Counted from the first letter of the stretch, positions 17,659 through 27,262 are shown. The stretch: DNA of 50,678 nt from Bacteroidales bacterium (GCA_017935575.1 JAGBHI010000069.1:1-50678), one strand, 5' to 3'. Translations and numbers: made by a program. The notes: a model not told the origin generated them from the sequence alone.

Positions 17659-18129
17659 ATGGGAAAAGAGATAGAACGTAAATTTCTAATTAAAAGTGAT
17701 GAATATAAGATAAATACGCAATATTCTTATTTGCAACAAGGCTATCTCTCAAAGCAAAAAGAAAGAGTTGTTCGCGTAAGAGTAAAAGATGATAAGGGTT
17801 ATATAACTATAAAAGGCAAAAATGATGGAGCAACAAGAGTTGAATATGAATACACAATTCCATCTTCTGATGCCAACGAGATTATAGAAAATCTATGTCA
17901 AAAACCTGTAATAGAGAAGAGACGCTACTATTATAACTCTGATGATGGGCATCTTTGGGAAATTGATGAATTTTTAGGAGACAATGAGGGATTAGTTGTA
18001 GCTGAAATTGAGCTGACCGATGAAACCGAAACTTTTAACAAGCCACAATGGGTAGGAGAAGAGGTAACAGGTGATGAGAAATATTATAATTCAAATTTAA
18101 TTGAAAATCCATATAAGAATTGGAAATAA
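17659..18129 (+). CDS. CYTH domain-containing protein (inorganic triphosphatase-like)
   Basis: The 156-aa protein is a single CYTH domain, a beta-tunnel fold that binds triphosphate substrates through acidic and basic side chains. It begins with the ExExK signature (Glu4, Glu6, Lys8 in EIERKF), followed by alternating charged strands (RVRVKDD, YITIKGK, VEKRRYYY-like, EIDEF). Small bacterial members are usually inorganic triphosphatases or thiamine-triphosphatase-like; the adenylate cyclase activity is confined to other subgroups. It starts a two-gene unit, with the M48 lipoprotein 14 nt downstream. Confidence 0.9.
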   Translation: MGKEIERKFLIKSDEYKINTQYSYLQQGYLSKQKERVVRVRVKDDKGYITIKGKNDGATRVEYEYTIPSSDANEIIENLCQKPVIEKRRYYYNSDDGHLWEIDEFLGDNEGLVVAEIELTDETETFNKPQWVGEEVTGDEKYYNSNLIENPYKNWK

Positions 18130-18143
18130 AACAACATATAAAT

Positions 18144-18935
18144 ATGAAAAAGAGAAATTATTTATTCTTAGTGTTAATTGCTCTAATAATAGCGTCATGT
18201 AGTACAGTACCTTTAACAGAGCGTAAACAACTATTATTGGTAAGCGATCAAGAGGTTCTGGCATTAGGATTACAAAGTTTTAATGAATATATTGAAACAG
18301 CAGTATCTTCAAGCGATGCCATAAATCAGGCAATGGTAAAGCGATGTGGAGAAAAAATACAGAAAGCAGTGGAAGAGTATCTTGCATCACAAGGACAAAC
18401 CGCACAAATAAGCGGATATGATTGGGAGTTTGTGTTAACACGTGATAGTGCAGTTAATGCATTCTGTATGCCTGGCGGAAAGGTTGTTGTATATGATGGA
18501 ATATTGCCATACACAAAAACAGAGAACGGATTAGCCGTAGTTATAGGACATGAAATTGCCCATGCAGTTGCAAAGCACTCAAATGAGCGTATAAGTCAAC
18601 AAATGTTGGCAGAAGCAGGCTCGCAAACCCTGTCAATTTTGTTGTCGGGAAAATCAGAAACAACACAACTATTAGCATCAACAGTATTTGGCTTGGGAGC
18701 AAATTATGGAGTAATGTTGCCATTCTCTCGTAAACAGGAGTATGAGGCAGATAAATTGGGATTGATTTTTATGACGATGGCAGGATATGATGCTTCAGAA
18801 GCAGTAACATTCTGGGAGCGTATGAGTAGTAGTGGAACAACAGTGCCTGAGTTTTTAAGTACTCACCCCAGCGATGCTAATCGTATTGCAGCAATTAAAG
18901 CCTTACTTCCTGAATTGGAACAATATAAAAAATAG
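18144..18935 (+). CDS. M48-family metallopeptidase lipoprotein
   Basis: The protein, read from the ATG at 18144 (263 aa), is a lipoprotein: MKKRNYLFLVLIALIIAS then the lipobox Cys19 (IASC). An upstream in-frame ATG at 18120 would overlap the CYTH gene and add a charged, non-signal extension, so it is not chosen. The zinc site is HEIAH (His136, Glu137, His140) with Glu201 in EADKLG as the third ligand, as in YcaL/LoiP-type envelope proteases that act in outer-membrane protein quality control. It should be anchored in the periplasm or outer membrane. Located 14 nt after the CYTH gene. Confidence 0.92.
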   Translation: MKKRNYLFLVLIALIIASCSTVPLTERKQLLLVSDQEVLALGLQSFNEYIETAVSSSDAINQAMVKRCGEKIQKAVEEYLASQGQTAQISGYDWEFVLTRDSAVNAFCMPGGKVVVYDGILPYTKTENGLAVVIGHEIAHAVAKHSNERISQQMLAEAGSQTLSILLSGKSETTQLLASTVFGLGANYGVMLPFSRKQEYEADKLGLIFMTMAGYDASEAVTFWERMSSSGTTVPEFLSTHPSDANRIAAIKALLPELEQYKK

Positions 18936-18974
18936 AATTCAATTAAAATAGATACAAGAACGATTTTAAAAAAA

Positions 18975-19094
18975 GAAGCTGTCTAACAAGGTGATTTCTG
19001 CGTTACGCTTGCCCTCAAAATGCTCATTTACGCCGAGTAAACTCCGCTTTTTCGGGCTACGCAAGCCTTGAACCCCCTCTTGTTATACAACTTC
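18975..19094. repeat. 120-bp inverted-repeat element (MITE/REP-like)
   Basis: The ends are imperfect 16-nt inverted repeats (18975-18990 and 19079-19094, 14 of 16 positions matching; ends GAAG...AACAAG and complement). The interior is more GC-rich than its surroundings and has further complementary stretches (GCTTGC near 19007 with GCAAGC near 19061; CGGGCTACGC 19053-19062). It has no ORF. The interior resembles small intergenic repeats I associate with Bacteroidales genomes, but this is recollection and no copy count could be made. It lies between convergent genes. Confidence 0.55.
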
Positions 19095-19098
19095 TAAC

Positions 19099-19140
19099 AA
19101 AAAGGGAGTGTCTAAAAAACTTGTTAGACACTCCCTTTTT
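19099..19140. terminator. strong bidirectional terminator between M48 and lon
   Basis: A perfect 17-bp inverted repeat (19099-19115 and 19124-19140) with an 8-nt loop, flanked by A5 on the left and T5 on the right, ends messages on both strands: the M48 gene (stop 18935) and lon (stop 19164). Part of its sequence (TTGTTAGAC) repeats the TCTAACAA of the adjacent inverted-repeat element, so the two may be one composite unit. Confidence 0.85.
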
Positions 19141-19163
19141 GCATATTATCTATTCTTACTGTT

Positions 19164-21650
19164 CTATGCTTGAGCAGGTTGTGTCTGTGTTGTTTGTGAT
19201 ACGTAATTAAGAACTAAAGGACGGTTAACTTTCTTCTCGGTAAGAGCAATATCTAAAACATCAGAAATATTTCTTACATAGTGGAATGTTAATCCTTTTA
19301 GATAATCAGGCTGTATTTCGTTAATATCTTTTCTGTTATCCTCGCAAAGGATAATCTCTTTAATACCAGCGCGTTTTGCAGCAAGTATCTTTTCTTTGAT
19401 ACCTCCAACCGGAAGAACACGTCCGCGTAAAGTAATTTCACCGGTCATTGCTAAATTAGCTTTAACTTTTCGTTGAGTAAATGATGAAGCGATAGATGTA
19501 ACCATTGTAATACCTGCAGAAGGACCATCTTTAGGAATAGCACCTTCAGGAACATGTATATGAAGGTTCCATTTTTCAAAAATATCTTCATCAATGCCTA
19601 ACTCTTCGGCATGCGATTTTACATATTGTAGAGCAATTACAGCAGACTCTTTCATCACATCTCCAAGGTTACCTGTAAGGGTAAGTTTTTCTCCCTTACC
19701 TTTACATAAACTTGATTCAATAAAAAGTATCTCGCCACCAACAGCTGTCCATGCTAAACCGGTTACGACTCCGGCATATTCATTTCCTTCATATTGCTCC
19801 TTTGAATACTCTTTCTCCCCAAGCAATGTTTTAATATCCTCAACAGATATGTTAGCATTATATTCCTCGTTTGCAGCTTTTTTTCTGGCAATACGACGCA
19901 TTATTTTAGCAATCTTCTTGTCCAATTCTCTGACACCTGATTCACGAGTATATCCCTCAATTATAGCCTCCATAGTTTTTTTAGGAATAGTTACATCTCC
20001 CTTATTTAAACCGTGTTCTGCCAATTGTTTAGGAACAAGATGTCTGCGACCTATCTCAACTTTCTCTTCCATTATATAGCCCGATACATCAATTAGCTCC
20101 ATACGGTCGAGTAGGGGACGGTCAATAGTACCCAAATTATTTGCAGTAGCAATAAACAATACCTTTGAGAGGTCATAATCCACATCAAGATAGTTATCGT
20201 GGAACGCACTGTTTTGTTCAGGGTCAAGAGCCTCCAATAGAGCCGCAGCAGGGTCTCCTTTATAATCGTTACCTATTTTGTCAATCTCATCAAGAACAAA
20301 TACAGGGTTAGAACTCTTTGCCTTTTGTAAACCTTGAATAATACGTCCCGGCATAGCACCAATATATGTGCGACGGTGTCCTCTAATCTCAGCTTCGTCG
20401 TGGAGACCTCCAAAAGATACTCTCACATATTGTCTGTTAAGAGCCTTTGCTATTGATTTACCAAGAGATGTTTTACCAACACCCGGAGGTCCATATAAAC
20501 ATATGATTGGCGATTTCATATCACCTCTTAATTTAAGCACGGCAAGATGCTCAATAATACGGTCTTTAACCTTCTCCAAACCAAAGTGATCTTTATCTAA
20601 TTGCTTTTGAGCATTATTTAAATTAAAATTATCTTTGGTATATTCGCCCCAAGGCAAATCAAGGAAGTTTTCCAGATAGTTAAACTGAACCGAAAAGTCA
20701 GGAGATTGAGGGTGAAAACGTTGCAACTTTTTCAACTCTTTATCAAAAATAGCCCTAATCTCTTTGCTCCATTTTTTCTTGTCGGCTCTTTCGTTTAATT
20801 CATATATATCATTATCGGCATTCTCTCCAAGTTCCTCTTGAATGGTTTTAATTTGTTGTTGAAGAAAATGCTCTCTTTGTTGTTGCGAAATATATTGATG
20901 GGTTTTATTATGGATATCTTTTTTAATCTCCATAAGTTGAATTTCTTTACCCAATTCAGAGTAAAGTTTAAAACCCCTCTCTTTAACAGATGTCTCCTCT
21001 AACAATGCCTCTTTTCTCTCAACCTCAAAAGGAATGTTAGAACACAAGAAATTGATTAATAGTCCGTTACTGCCATCAATATTTCTTAATGCACCCATTA
21101 ATTCACGTGAGGGTTCTCCTAAATATTTAAGGTACTCTAACGTTGTATCTTTTATGGCATTAATAAGCACTTTAAACTCTTTATCACGCTTATTTACGGC
21201 AATTTCATTTAATAATGAAATCTCGCCACACAAATATGGCGAAGTTTGAGTTATGCTATTTAGTCTATATCTCTGTTTACCTTGTAAAATAACAGAAGTA
21301 TTTCCGTCTGGGAGTTCAAATACCTTTACAATTTCAGCAACAACACCAATAGGGTATAGCTCCTCATACGTTGGGGCTTCAATATCAGGGTCAACTTGAC
21401 ATGAAACACCAATATATTTTTTATTTGCCGAAGCATCTTTAATAAGAGCTAAAGAACTCTCTCTGCCTACAGCAACAGGCATTGTAACACCCGGGAATAG
21501 TACCATATTCCTTAAAGGAAGTATCGGAAGATTCTCTAACTGAACATCGGGGCAATTAACATCAGGGTTACCATCAATGTCAACAATTATAGGAACAAAT
21601 GCCATTTCGTCTTTATTATTTGAAAAGTTACTCATATTTATATCTGTCAA
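19164..21650 (-). CDS. lon: endopeptidase La (Lon protease)
   Basis: Lon is an ATP-dependent serine protease that degrades damaged and regulatory proteins in the cytoplasm. The 828-aa protein has the N-terminal substrate-binding domain (about residues 40-330), AAA+ module with Walker A GPPGVGKT (387-394) and Walker B VFVLDEID (450-457), and the protease domain with the catalytic Ser711 (PKDGPSAG) and Lys754 (VGGIKEK). The 43-residue spacing between Ser and Lys matches E. coli Lon (679/722). A later in-frame Met6 is an alternative start. A terminator-like hairpin lies 35-60 nt upstream of its start codon. Confidence 0.97.
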   Translation of the reverse strand: MTDINMSNFSNNKDEMAFVPIIVDIDGNPDVNCPDVQLENLPILPLRNMVLFPGVTMPVAVGRESSLALIKDASANKKYIGVSCQVDPDIEAPTYEELYPIGVVAEIVKVFELPDGNTSVILQGKQRYRLNSITQTSPYLCGEISLLNEIAVNKRDKEFKVLINAIKDTTLEYLKYLGEPSRELMGALRNIDGSNGLLINFLCSNIPFEVERKEALLEETSVKERGFKLYSELGKEIQLMEIKKDIHNKTHQYISQQQREHFLQQQIKTIQEELGENADNDIYELNERADKKKWSKEIRAIFDKELKKLQRFHPQSPDFSVQFNYLENFLDLPWGEYTKDNFNLNNAQKQLDKDHFGLEKVKDRIIEHLAVLKLRGDMKSPIICLYGPPGVGKTSLGKSIAKALNRQYVRVSFGGLHDEAEIRGHRRTYIGAMPGRIIQGLQKAKSSNPVFVLDEIDKIGNDYKGDPAAALLEALDPEQNSAFHDNYLDVDYDLSKVLFIATANNLGTIDRPLLDRMELIDVSGYIMEEKVEIGRRHLVPKQLAEHGLNKGDVTIPKKTMEAIIEGYTRESGVRELDKKIAKIMRRIARKKAANEEYNANISVEDIKTLLGEKEYSKEQYEGNEYAGVVTGLAWTAVGGEILFIESSLCKGKGEKLTLTGNLGDVMKESAVIALQYVKSHAEELGIDEDIFEKWNLHIHVPEGAIPKDGPSAGITMVTSIASSFTQRKVKANLAMTGEITLRGRVLPVGGIKEKILAAKRAGIKEIILCEDNRKDINEIQPDYLKGLTFHYVRNISDVLDIALTEKKVNRPLVLNYVSQTTQTQPAQA

Positions 21651-21667
21651 AATGTCATATAAAATTC

Positions 21668-21710
21668 TATTCCATCAAAAAAAAACAATAATGGAATATA
21701 CCACTATTGT
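21668..21710 (-). promoter_or_regulatory. attenuator-like structure in the lon leader
   Basis: Read on the lon strand, a 10-bp stem with one G-U pair (arms 21710-21701 and 21694-21685, loop 21700-21695) is followed by a run of eight more T (21684-21677), the form of an intrinsic terminator. Just after it, 21675-21668 is fully complementary (8 of 8) to 21697-21690, part of the loop and 3' arm, so the second pairing excludes the first. A weak lon -7-like box (TAAAATTTG) is at 21737-21729. Function is inference; it could simply stop antisense read-through. Confidence 0.5.
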
Positions 21711-21766
21711 ATAGTACAATTGTTATGCCAAATTTTACACCCGTATAAAATATTGATAAAAAATCT

Positions 21767-21774
21767 TACCTTTG
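21767..21774 (+). promoter_or_regulatory. -7 box of trmN6, near-leaderless
   Basis: TACCTTTG matches the TAnnTTTG consensus. It ends only 7 nt before the start codon at 21782, so the mRNA would begin at or within a few bases of the ATG. A clear -33 element at the usual distance is not visible. Confidence 0.55.
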
Positions 21775-21781
21775 TGTCATT

Positions 21782-22483
21782 ATGTTTACTTTTAAGCAGT
21801 TTACCATAACCGATGGTCAATCAGCCATGAAAGTTGGAACTGACGGAGTGTTACTTGCTTCGTGGGTTGATTTGTCATCACAATGCGATTCAATATTAGA
21901 TGTAGGCAGTGGAAGTGGAATTATATCTTTAATCTTGGCACAACGAACAAACGGAGAAGTTTTAATAGATGCAATAGATATTGACAAAGGAGCAGTAAAT
22001 GATTCGGAAATAAATTTTTCAGCATCACCATGGAGCAATATATTTAATATTATAAACGGAAACTTTGTCAGTTATTCAAAAGAGTGTAAAAAGAGATATA
22101 GTTTGATTGTCTCCAATCCTCCATATTTTACCGAAAATACGAAATCGCCCGATAATAAACGTTCTCTTGCTCGCAATACATCATCACTTAGTTTTGACTC
22201 TCTTTTTTCAGGAGTTATAAATCTACTTTCAGAAGATGGTATATTTGCTCTTATATTACCGGCTGAGGCATATACTGAAATTGCTCAAATAGCACTTTTA
22301 AAAGGTTTATATATTAAGCGATTAACATGGGTATCAACAATATCGGGCTCTTCACCCAAACGATTACTTGCGGAGTGGAGTAGGGTGCAAACGCAATATA
22401 CAATAGATACGCTAATAATCTCTGATAAAGAGGGGAATTATACTTCACAATATAAAAAACTCACCGAAGAGTATTATTTGTAA
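21782..22483 (+). CDS. trmN6: tRNA1(Val) (adenine(37)-N6)-methyltransferase-like protein
   Basis: The 233-aa SAM-dependent methyltransferase has the SAM-binding DVGSGSGIISL segment (residues 40-50, GSGSG 42-46) and the NPPY motif (112-115, SNPPYF) of N6-adenine methyltransferases. The overall form and N-terminal start FKQFTITDGQSAMKVGTDG match TrmN6/YfiC, which methylates A37 of tRNA1(Val). Exact substrate in this organism is inferred. It stands alone, divergent from lon, with a promoter abutting the start codon. Confidence 0.85.
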   Translation: MFTFKQFTITDGQSAMKVGTDGVLLASWVDLSSQCDSILDVGSGSGIISLILAQRTNGEVLIDAIDIDKGAVNDSEINFSASPWSNIFNIINGNFVSYSKECKKRYSLIVSNPPYFTENTKSPDNKRSLARNTSSLSFDSLFSGVINLLSEDGIFALILPAEAYTEIAQIALLKGLYIKRLTWVSTISGSSPKRLLAEWSRVQTQYTIDTLIISDKEGNYTSQYKKLTEEYYL

Positions 22484-22525
22484 ACAATAGCTCTAAAATT
22501 AATTTAGAATAACTTCAAATATAAA

Positions 22526-22555
22526 GATGGTGTGCCAAAAAGATGACACACCATC
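22526..22555. terminator. bidirectional terminator between trmN6 and maeB
   Basis: GATGGTGTG (22526-22534) and CACACCATC (22547-22555) form a perfect 9-bp stem between two convergent genes, 42 nt after the trmN6 stop and 26 nt after that of maeB. Flanking runs of T or A are modest. Confidence 0.65.
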
Positions 22556-22581
22556 AATCTTAATTATGAAAAAATCAGAAT

Positions 22582-24885
22582 TTAATTCTTATTAAGTTTT
22601 TCTGCAACAATTGCATCAATCACGGCAACGGTTACCAAATTTTTGATGTCGCGAGGAGAACTTTCAATATCAGTAAAGTGTATAGGTTTGTTCAATCCCA
22701 TTTGGATAGGACCAACAGAGTCGTTTACACCAAACTCCAATAAAAGTTTGCAAGCAGTGTTAGCTGCACTTAAATTAGGGAATATAAGGGTATTTACATC
22801 TTTACCATTTAGTTTTGTGAATGGGAAAGTTTCATCGCGTAGGTTCTTATCCATTGCAAAATTAAGTTGCATCTCACCATCAACAATAAGCTCAGGATAC
22901 TCGTTGTGTAATCTCTTAACGGCTTTGTGAATTTGAGCAGGACTTCCATCTTTATCAGCTCCAAAATTAGAGTATGAAATCATTGCCATAACCGGGTCTT
23001 TAGCAAAGAAGTTAAGAGTATGAGCAGAAAGCCTTGCGATATCAACCAATGCTTCATCGTCAGGGTTTCTATTAACTAAAGTATCTGCAAGATAGAATGT
23101 TCCTTTCTTAGTTGAAACAAGGTGCATTGCTCCAAAATGTTTATATTCGGGACGTATGCCAATAACCTCTTTTGCAATATTTATGGCATCGGTATAGTTT
23201 GTATAAGTTCCGGTAATGAAAGCATCAGCTTCACCGGTTTCAACCATCATCATACCAAAATAAGAGCGGTCAAACATCTTTTCATATGCCTCTGATTGAG
23301 TAACACCTTCGCGTTGACGTTTTTGAGAAAGGATTGAGGCATATTTACATCTTCTGTCGTATTCTCTGTCGTGGCGTAGGTTAACAATTTCAATATCACC
23401 AAGGTCAAGATTGTTCTTCGCCGCAGTTTTAGCAATCATCTCTTCGTTACCCAATAAAATAGGAATACAGATGCCCTCTTTATATGCATTAACGGCGGCA
23501 GTAAGCATATTAACGTGATTAGCCTCGGCAAAAACAACTCGTTTGGGATTTTCTTTTGCAGTTTCGGTCAATTGTCTAACCAACTTATTATCATATCCCA
23601 TTCTTGCTCTCAAACTATCCTTATAAGCCTCCCAATCGGTGATAGGTTTAGCAGCAACGCCACTATCCATAGCAGCTTTTGCAACAGCGGGAGCAACGCA
23701 TGTAAGAAGTCTTGGATCCAATGCTTTAGGTATAATATAGTCAGGACCAAAACTTATTTTGTTAATATTGTATGCTGCGTTAACAACATCAGGAACACGC
23801 TCTTTGGCAAGAGCTGCAATAGCATATACGGCAGCAAGTTTCATCTCTTCGTTAATTGCCGAAGCATGAACATCTAACGCACCTCTGAATATATATGGAA
23901 ATCCCAATACGTTATTAATTTGGTTGGGATAATCTGAGCGACCGGTTGCAAAAATAAGGTCAGGGCGAGAAGATTTTGCTTTATCGTATGCAATTTCGGG
24001 ATTTGGGTTAGCCAATGCAAATACAATAGGATTGTCGTTCATTGAACGAATCATATCTTGAGTAAGCACATCAGCTCTTGAAAGTCCCAAAAATACGTCA
24101 GCACCAACCATAGCCTCTTCCAAAGTATTTATATCCCTATCGGTCATAAATTCTTGTTTTTGAGGAGTAAGATTTTGACGTTTATTGTTGATGACACCTT
24201 TACTATCAACCATTACAATATTTTCACGTCTGATACCCAAACTCATATATAGTCTGGTACAAGATGTTGCAGAAGCTCCAGCTCCATTAACAACCAAGCG
24301 AACATCTTCAATCTTTTTACCTTGAATTTCCAAAGCATTAATCAATCCTGCACCAGAGATAATAGCAGTACCATGTTGGTCGTCGTGCATTACGGGGATA
24401 TTAAGTTCCTTTTTAAGTCTGTCTTCAATAACAAAACATTCAGGAGCTTTTATATCTTCAAGGTTAATACCACCAAAAGTAGGAGCAATAGCTTTAACAG
24501 CTTGAATAAATTTTTCAGGGTCTTTTTCGTCAACTTCAATATCAAATACATCAATATCAGCAAAAATCTTAAATAAAAGACCTTTACCCTCCATAACAGG
24601 TTTTCCTGCAAGAGCGCCAATATCGCCAAGACCTAAAACGGCTGTACCATTTGATATAACAGCAACAAGGTTTCCTTTAGCTGTATATTCATATGCATCT
24701 TGAGGATTTTTTTCAATTTCAAGACAAGGCTCTGCAACACCCGGAGAGTATGCAAGCGATAAATCTGTTTGTGTACTATAGGGTTTTGTAGGGATAACTT
24801 CAATTTTTCCGGGTTTACCGCTTCTGTGATATTCAAGAGCGGCCTCCTTTGTAACTTTTGACATAGCTCTAATAATTTTATCCAA
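22582..24885 (-). CDS. maeB: NADP-dependent malic enzyme (malic enzyme-phosphotransacetylase fusion)
   Basis: Malic enzyme oxidatively decarboxylates malate to pyruvate with NADP+. The 767-aa protein is the MaeB type: malic N-domain and NAD-binding domain (about residues 15-425; [12 protein letters not shown] 24-35, MHDDQHGTA near 164, [11 protein letters not shown] near 193) and a C-terminal phosphate acetyltransferase-like domain (about 430-760), known in E. coli MaeB to act as an allosteric acetyl-CoA sensor rather than as an enzyme. Length is typical. It is a single-gene transcript with its own promoter. Confidence 0.95.
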   Translation of the reverse strand: MDKIIRAMSKVTKEAALEYHRSGKPGKIEVIPTKPYSTQTDLSLAYSPGVAEPCLEIEKNPQDAYEYTAKGNLVAVISNGTAVLGLGDIGALAGKPVMEGKGLLFKIFADIDVFDIEVDEKDPEKFIQAVKAIAPTFGGINLEDIKAPECFVIEDRLKKELNIPVMHDDQHGTAIISGAGLINALEIQGKKIEDVRLVVNGAGASATSCTRLYMSLGIRRENIVMVDSKGVINNKRQNLTPQKQEFMTDRDINTLEEAMVGADVFLGLSRADVLTQDMIRSMNDNPIVFALANPNPEIAYDKAKSSRPDLIFATGRSDYPNQINNVLGFPYIFRGALDVHASAINEEMKLAAVYAIAALAKERVPDVVNAAYNINKISFGPDYIIPKALDPRLLTCVAPAVAKAAMDSGVAAKPITDWEAYKDSLRARMGYDNKLVRQLTETAKENPKRVVFAEANHVNMLTAAVNAYKEGICIPILLGNEEMIAKTAAKNNLDLGDIEIVNLRHDREYDRRCKYASILSQKRQREGVTQSEAYEKMFDRSYFGMMMVETGEADAFITGTYTNYTDAINIAKEVIGIRPEYKHFGAMHLVSTKKGTFYLADTLVNRNPDDEALVDIARLSAHTLNFFAKDPVMAMISYSNFGADKDGSPAQIHKAVKRLHNEYPELIVDGEMQLNFAMDKNLRDETFPFTKLNGKDVNTLIFPNLSAANTACKLLLEFGVNDSVGPIQMGLNKPIHFTDIESSPRDIKNLVTVAVIDAIVAEKLNKN

Positions 24886-24982
24886 TTAATTATATAATAT
24901 TACATTTTTAATTCGTGTGCTTATAATTTTTTACAAACGCTATTAAATATATAACAGTTTGTCTTTGTAAAAATTTAAGTTG

Positions 24983-24990
24983 CAAAAGTA
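24983..24990 (-). promoter_or_regulatory. -7 box of maeB
   Basis: On the minus strand TACTTTTG occupies 24990-24983, a match to TAnnTTTG, giving a leader of about 90 nt. A TTTA at 25013-25010, 19 nt upstream, is a partial -33 match. The gap 24886-25166 otherwise contains only the nadE terminator and A/T-rich sequence. Confidence 0.55.
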
Positions 24991-25105
24991 ATAAAATATT
25001 TTTTTTAGATAAATTAAAAGAACAAATATTATTTGCCAAATAACATATTTTATCTTTAAATTATGATATTTAGGAAGTTATATAGCGTATTATTTTGCAT
25101 ATTAA

Positions 25106-25140
25106 TAAAGCATTATGCAAAAAATATGTATAATGCTTTA
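25106..25140 (-). terminator. terminator of nadE
   Basis: A perfect 11-bp inverted repeat (TAAAGCATTAT at 25106-25116, ATAATGCTTTA at 25130-25140) lies 26 nt downstream of the nadE stop on the minus strand. The T-run after it is weak, so it may act with processing. Confidence 0.55.
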
Positions 25141-25166
25141 GTCGAATGAATAATAATCTTATAAAA

Positions 25167-27035
25167 TTACAATTTTTCGCATTCAGATAGCCATACTGAT
25201 GAAGAGATATCGCTTGGCATCATTAATCCGCCTCTTGGCGACAATGATATAATTCCAACAGCAGGACCGTCATTTAAGCAAGAACGTTTAAATTGTTGAG
25301 CGAAAAATCTTTTGAAGAAAATTGTAAGCCAATGTTTTATAGTCTCTTTATCATACTTGTTATTAAATGCGCAATTAGCAAGGAAGTTTATTTTTGAAGC
25401 AGAAAAACCATAACGCATAAAATAGTATAAGAAGAAATCGTGTAATTCATAAGGACCTACAATATCTTCGGTCTTTTGCTTGATGTTTCCTTTTTCGTCT
25501 GCAGGAGTAAGCTCAGGAGATATAGGTGTGTTTACAACATCAAGCAGGGTGGTACGTATATCGCCTTCGTTTTTCAAAGCAACCCAAGCCACCATATATT
25601 TTGCAAGTGTCTTAGGAATACTTCCATTAACATTATACATTGAAATATGGTCTCCGTTATATGTAGCCCAACCCAAAGCAAGTTCCGACATATCGCCGGT
25701 ACCCAGATGCAATGCACCTATTTTATTTGCGTAGTCCATTAATATCTGAGTTCGTTCTCTTGCTTGAGAGTTTTCGTAAGTAACATCATGTGTCTCAGCA
25801 CTATGCTCAATATCTTCAAAATGTTTTAGGCAAGCCTCTTTTATTGAAATCTCCTTAAATGTAGCACCTATTGACTTAATCATGGTAACAGCATTAGAAT
25901 ATGTTCTGTCAGTAGTGCCAAAACCAGGCATAGTAATAGCCGTAATGTTACTTCTGTCAATGCCCATATTGTCAAAAGCATTTACAGCCACCAAAAACGC
26001 GAGAGTTGAGTCTAATCCACCGGAAATACCAATAACAGCTTTATTAGAGTTGGTATGTCTTAAACGTCTGATAAGAGCAGCGGTTTGAATATTAAAAATC
26101 TCTTCGCATCTTTCAGAAAGAGAATCTTTGTCGTTAGGAATAAAAGGAGTGGGATTTATTTCCCTTGTTATATAAAACTCCTTATCAGTCTTAATGTAAA
26201 ATTCAAAAGTTTTACAATCTCCATTTGAAAATTCTAAATTACTTTTAGCCCTTTCGTTTTTGATAATATCGGTATCAATTTCTGTAATGGTAAAGCAATT
26301 TTCGTTACAAAATCTTTTACCCTCACACAAAATATCTCCATTTTCAGTAATAATAGAAGCTCCACCGTAAGCATGGTCGGTCGAAGATTCTCCCACACCG
26401 GCCGAAGCTAATATAATAGAGGAGTTGTTTATTCTTGAAACCGATTTAAGATCACTCTTTAAATTTTTATAATATGTAGTGAGTTCGGGGAAAATATAAG
26501 GAATAGCAACAATTTCAGATAGGAATTTACCTCTTTTAATATCGTCTCCGATAGCAATAGAAAGAGATGTATTTTCTGAAATTAGCAGTGCTTTATCGCA
26601 AATTGTAACACGTTGTCCGCATAATGTAGTTTCACAATCAACACCTATTCCGCTTGTAAACCATCTGCTTTCATTTTTTGAAATCACCCTTTTGGGAACG
26701 GCACAAATTATCTTGCCATATTGAAAAGCAACAGCACAATTATAAATTTTGCCGTTGTTTGCGATAGGCATACCTACAATATTTAATGAATTTAAATCTT
26801 TACATTCGTCAATTATCTTTTTCAAACCTGTTCGTGCCGCCGACAGAAGAGAGTTTTTTAAAAACATGTCACCGCACGAAGCAGAAGTAATAGATAGCTC
26901 AGGAAATACTACAATTTTAGCCCCGTTATTAACGCACTCTTTTGCCGTATTGATAATATTTTCGGCATTATACTCAGTGTCGGCAATCTTTAAAGTTGGA
27001 GTTGCAGCGGCAACCCTTATAAAACCATAACTCAT
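25167..27035 (-). CDS. nadE: NAD+ synthetase NadE with a degenerate glutaminase domain
   Basis: NadE amidates nicotinic acid adenine dinucleotide to NAD+. The 622-aa protein has an N-terminal nitrilase-like glutaminase domain (1-~285) and a C-terminal synthetase domain with the PP-loop SGGLDS (338-343) and conserved LGTGDMSELALGW and NVNGSIPKTL blocks. In the nitrilase triad, Glu46 (PELS) and Lys115 (VPK) are present, but the third position, normally Cys in ICEDLW, is Gly163 (IAIGDD, codon GGA at 26549-26547). Nearby segments (an approximately four-residue deletion at 116-126, loss of the usual LSAS stretch) are also changed. The synthetase half appears intact, so ammonia-dependent activity is likely; glutamine use is doubtful. 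Confidence 0.9.
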   Translation of the reverse strand: MSYGFIRVAAATPTLKIADTEYNAENIINTAKECVNNGAKIVVFPELSITSASCGDMFLKNSLLSAARTGLKKIIDECKDLNSLNIVGMPIANNGKIYNCAVAFQYGKIICAVPKRVISKNESRWFTSGIGVDCETTLCGQRVTICDKALLISENTSLSIAIGDDIKRGKFLSEIVAIPYIFPELTTYYKNLKSDLKSVSRINNSSIILASAGVGESSTDHAYGGASIITENGDILCEGKRFCNENCFTITEIDTDIIKNERAKSNLEFSNGDCKTFEFYIKTDKEFYITREINPTPFIPNDKDSLSERCEEIFNIQTAALIRRLRHTNSNKAVIGISGGLDSTLAFLVAVNAFDNMGIDRSNITAITMPGFGTTDRTYSNAVTMIKSIGATFKEISIKEACLKHFEDIEHSAETHDVTYENSQARERTQILMDYANKIGALHLGTGDMSELALGWATYNGDHISMYNVNGSIPKTLAKYMVAWVALKNEGDIRTTLLDVVNTPISPELTPADEKGNIKQKTEDIVGPYELHDFFLYYFMRYGFSASKINFLANCAFNNKYDKETIKHWLTIFFKRFFAQQFKRSCLNDGPAVGIISLSPRGGLMMPSDISSSVWLSECEKL

Positions 27036-27087
27036 ACTTAGAATGTTAAAACTAAAAACAACATCTTAATGTAGATGAAATATGTTG

Positions 27088-27116
27088 CAAAGTTATTAAA
27101 TATACTTATTTGTAAA
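27088..27116 (-). promoter_or_regulatory. promoter of nadE
   Basis: On the minus strand TAACTTTG at 27095-27088 fits the -7 consensus. TTTAC at 27116-27112 is a partial -33 element with 16-nt spacing. The predicted leader is about 45 nt. Confidence 0.5.
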
Positions 27117-27133
27117 TAATTGTATCAAAAAAA

Positions 27134-27188
27134 ATTTTCACTTTTCATTAAAAAAGAGTATTTTTGTGGTTTAAAGAGGTGTAAACCA
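27134..27188 (+). promoter_or_regulatory. promoter and 5' leader hairpin of the protease-SusCD operon
   Basis: The -7 box TATTTTTG (27159-27166) fits TAnnTTTG; a weak -33 (ATTTTC at 27134-27139) lies 19 nt upstream. Directly after the -7 box a 7-bp perfect stem, TGGTTTA (27167-27173) and TAAACCA (27182-27188), would sit at the very 5' end of the roughly 90-nt leader, where it could protect the mRNA or affect initiation. Confidence 0.5.
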
Positions 27189-27262
27189 TGCTGTTAATAA
27201 AAACAATGCTGTAATAAATAATGTATAAAAAAAGAGGAGTTTGATTAATTAAATAAATAAAA

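Noticed and set aside
18120..18143. Upstream ATG for the M48 lipoprotein
   Set aside because: It overlaps the end of the CYTH gene and adds a charged extension before the signal sequence.
19594..20079. 161-codon plus-strand frame opposite lon
   Set aside because: Fully inside lon's protease and AAA+ region; a shadow of the true gene.
24886..25166. Small RNA or tRNA in the AT-rich gap between maeB and nadE
   Set aside because: Contains only the maeB -7 box and the nadE terminator; no cloverleaf or T-run-ended independent hairpin was seen.
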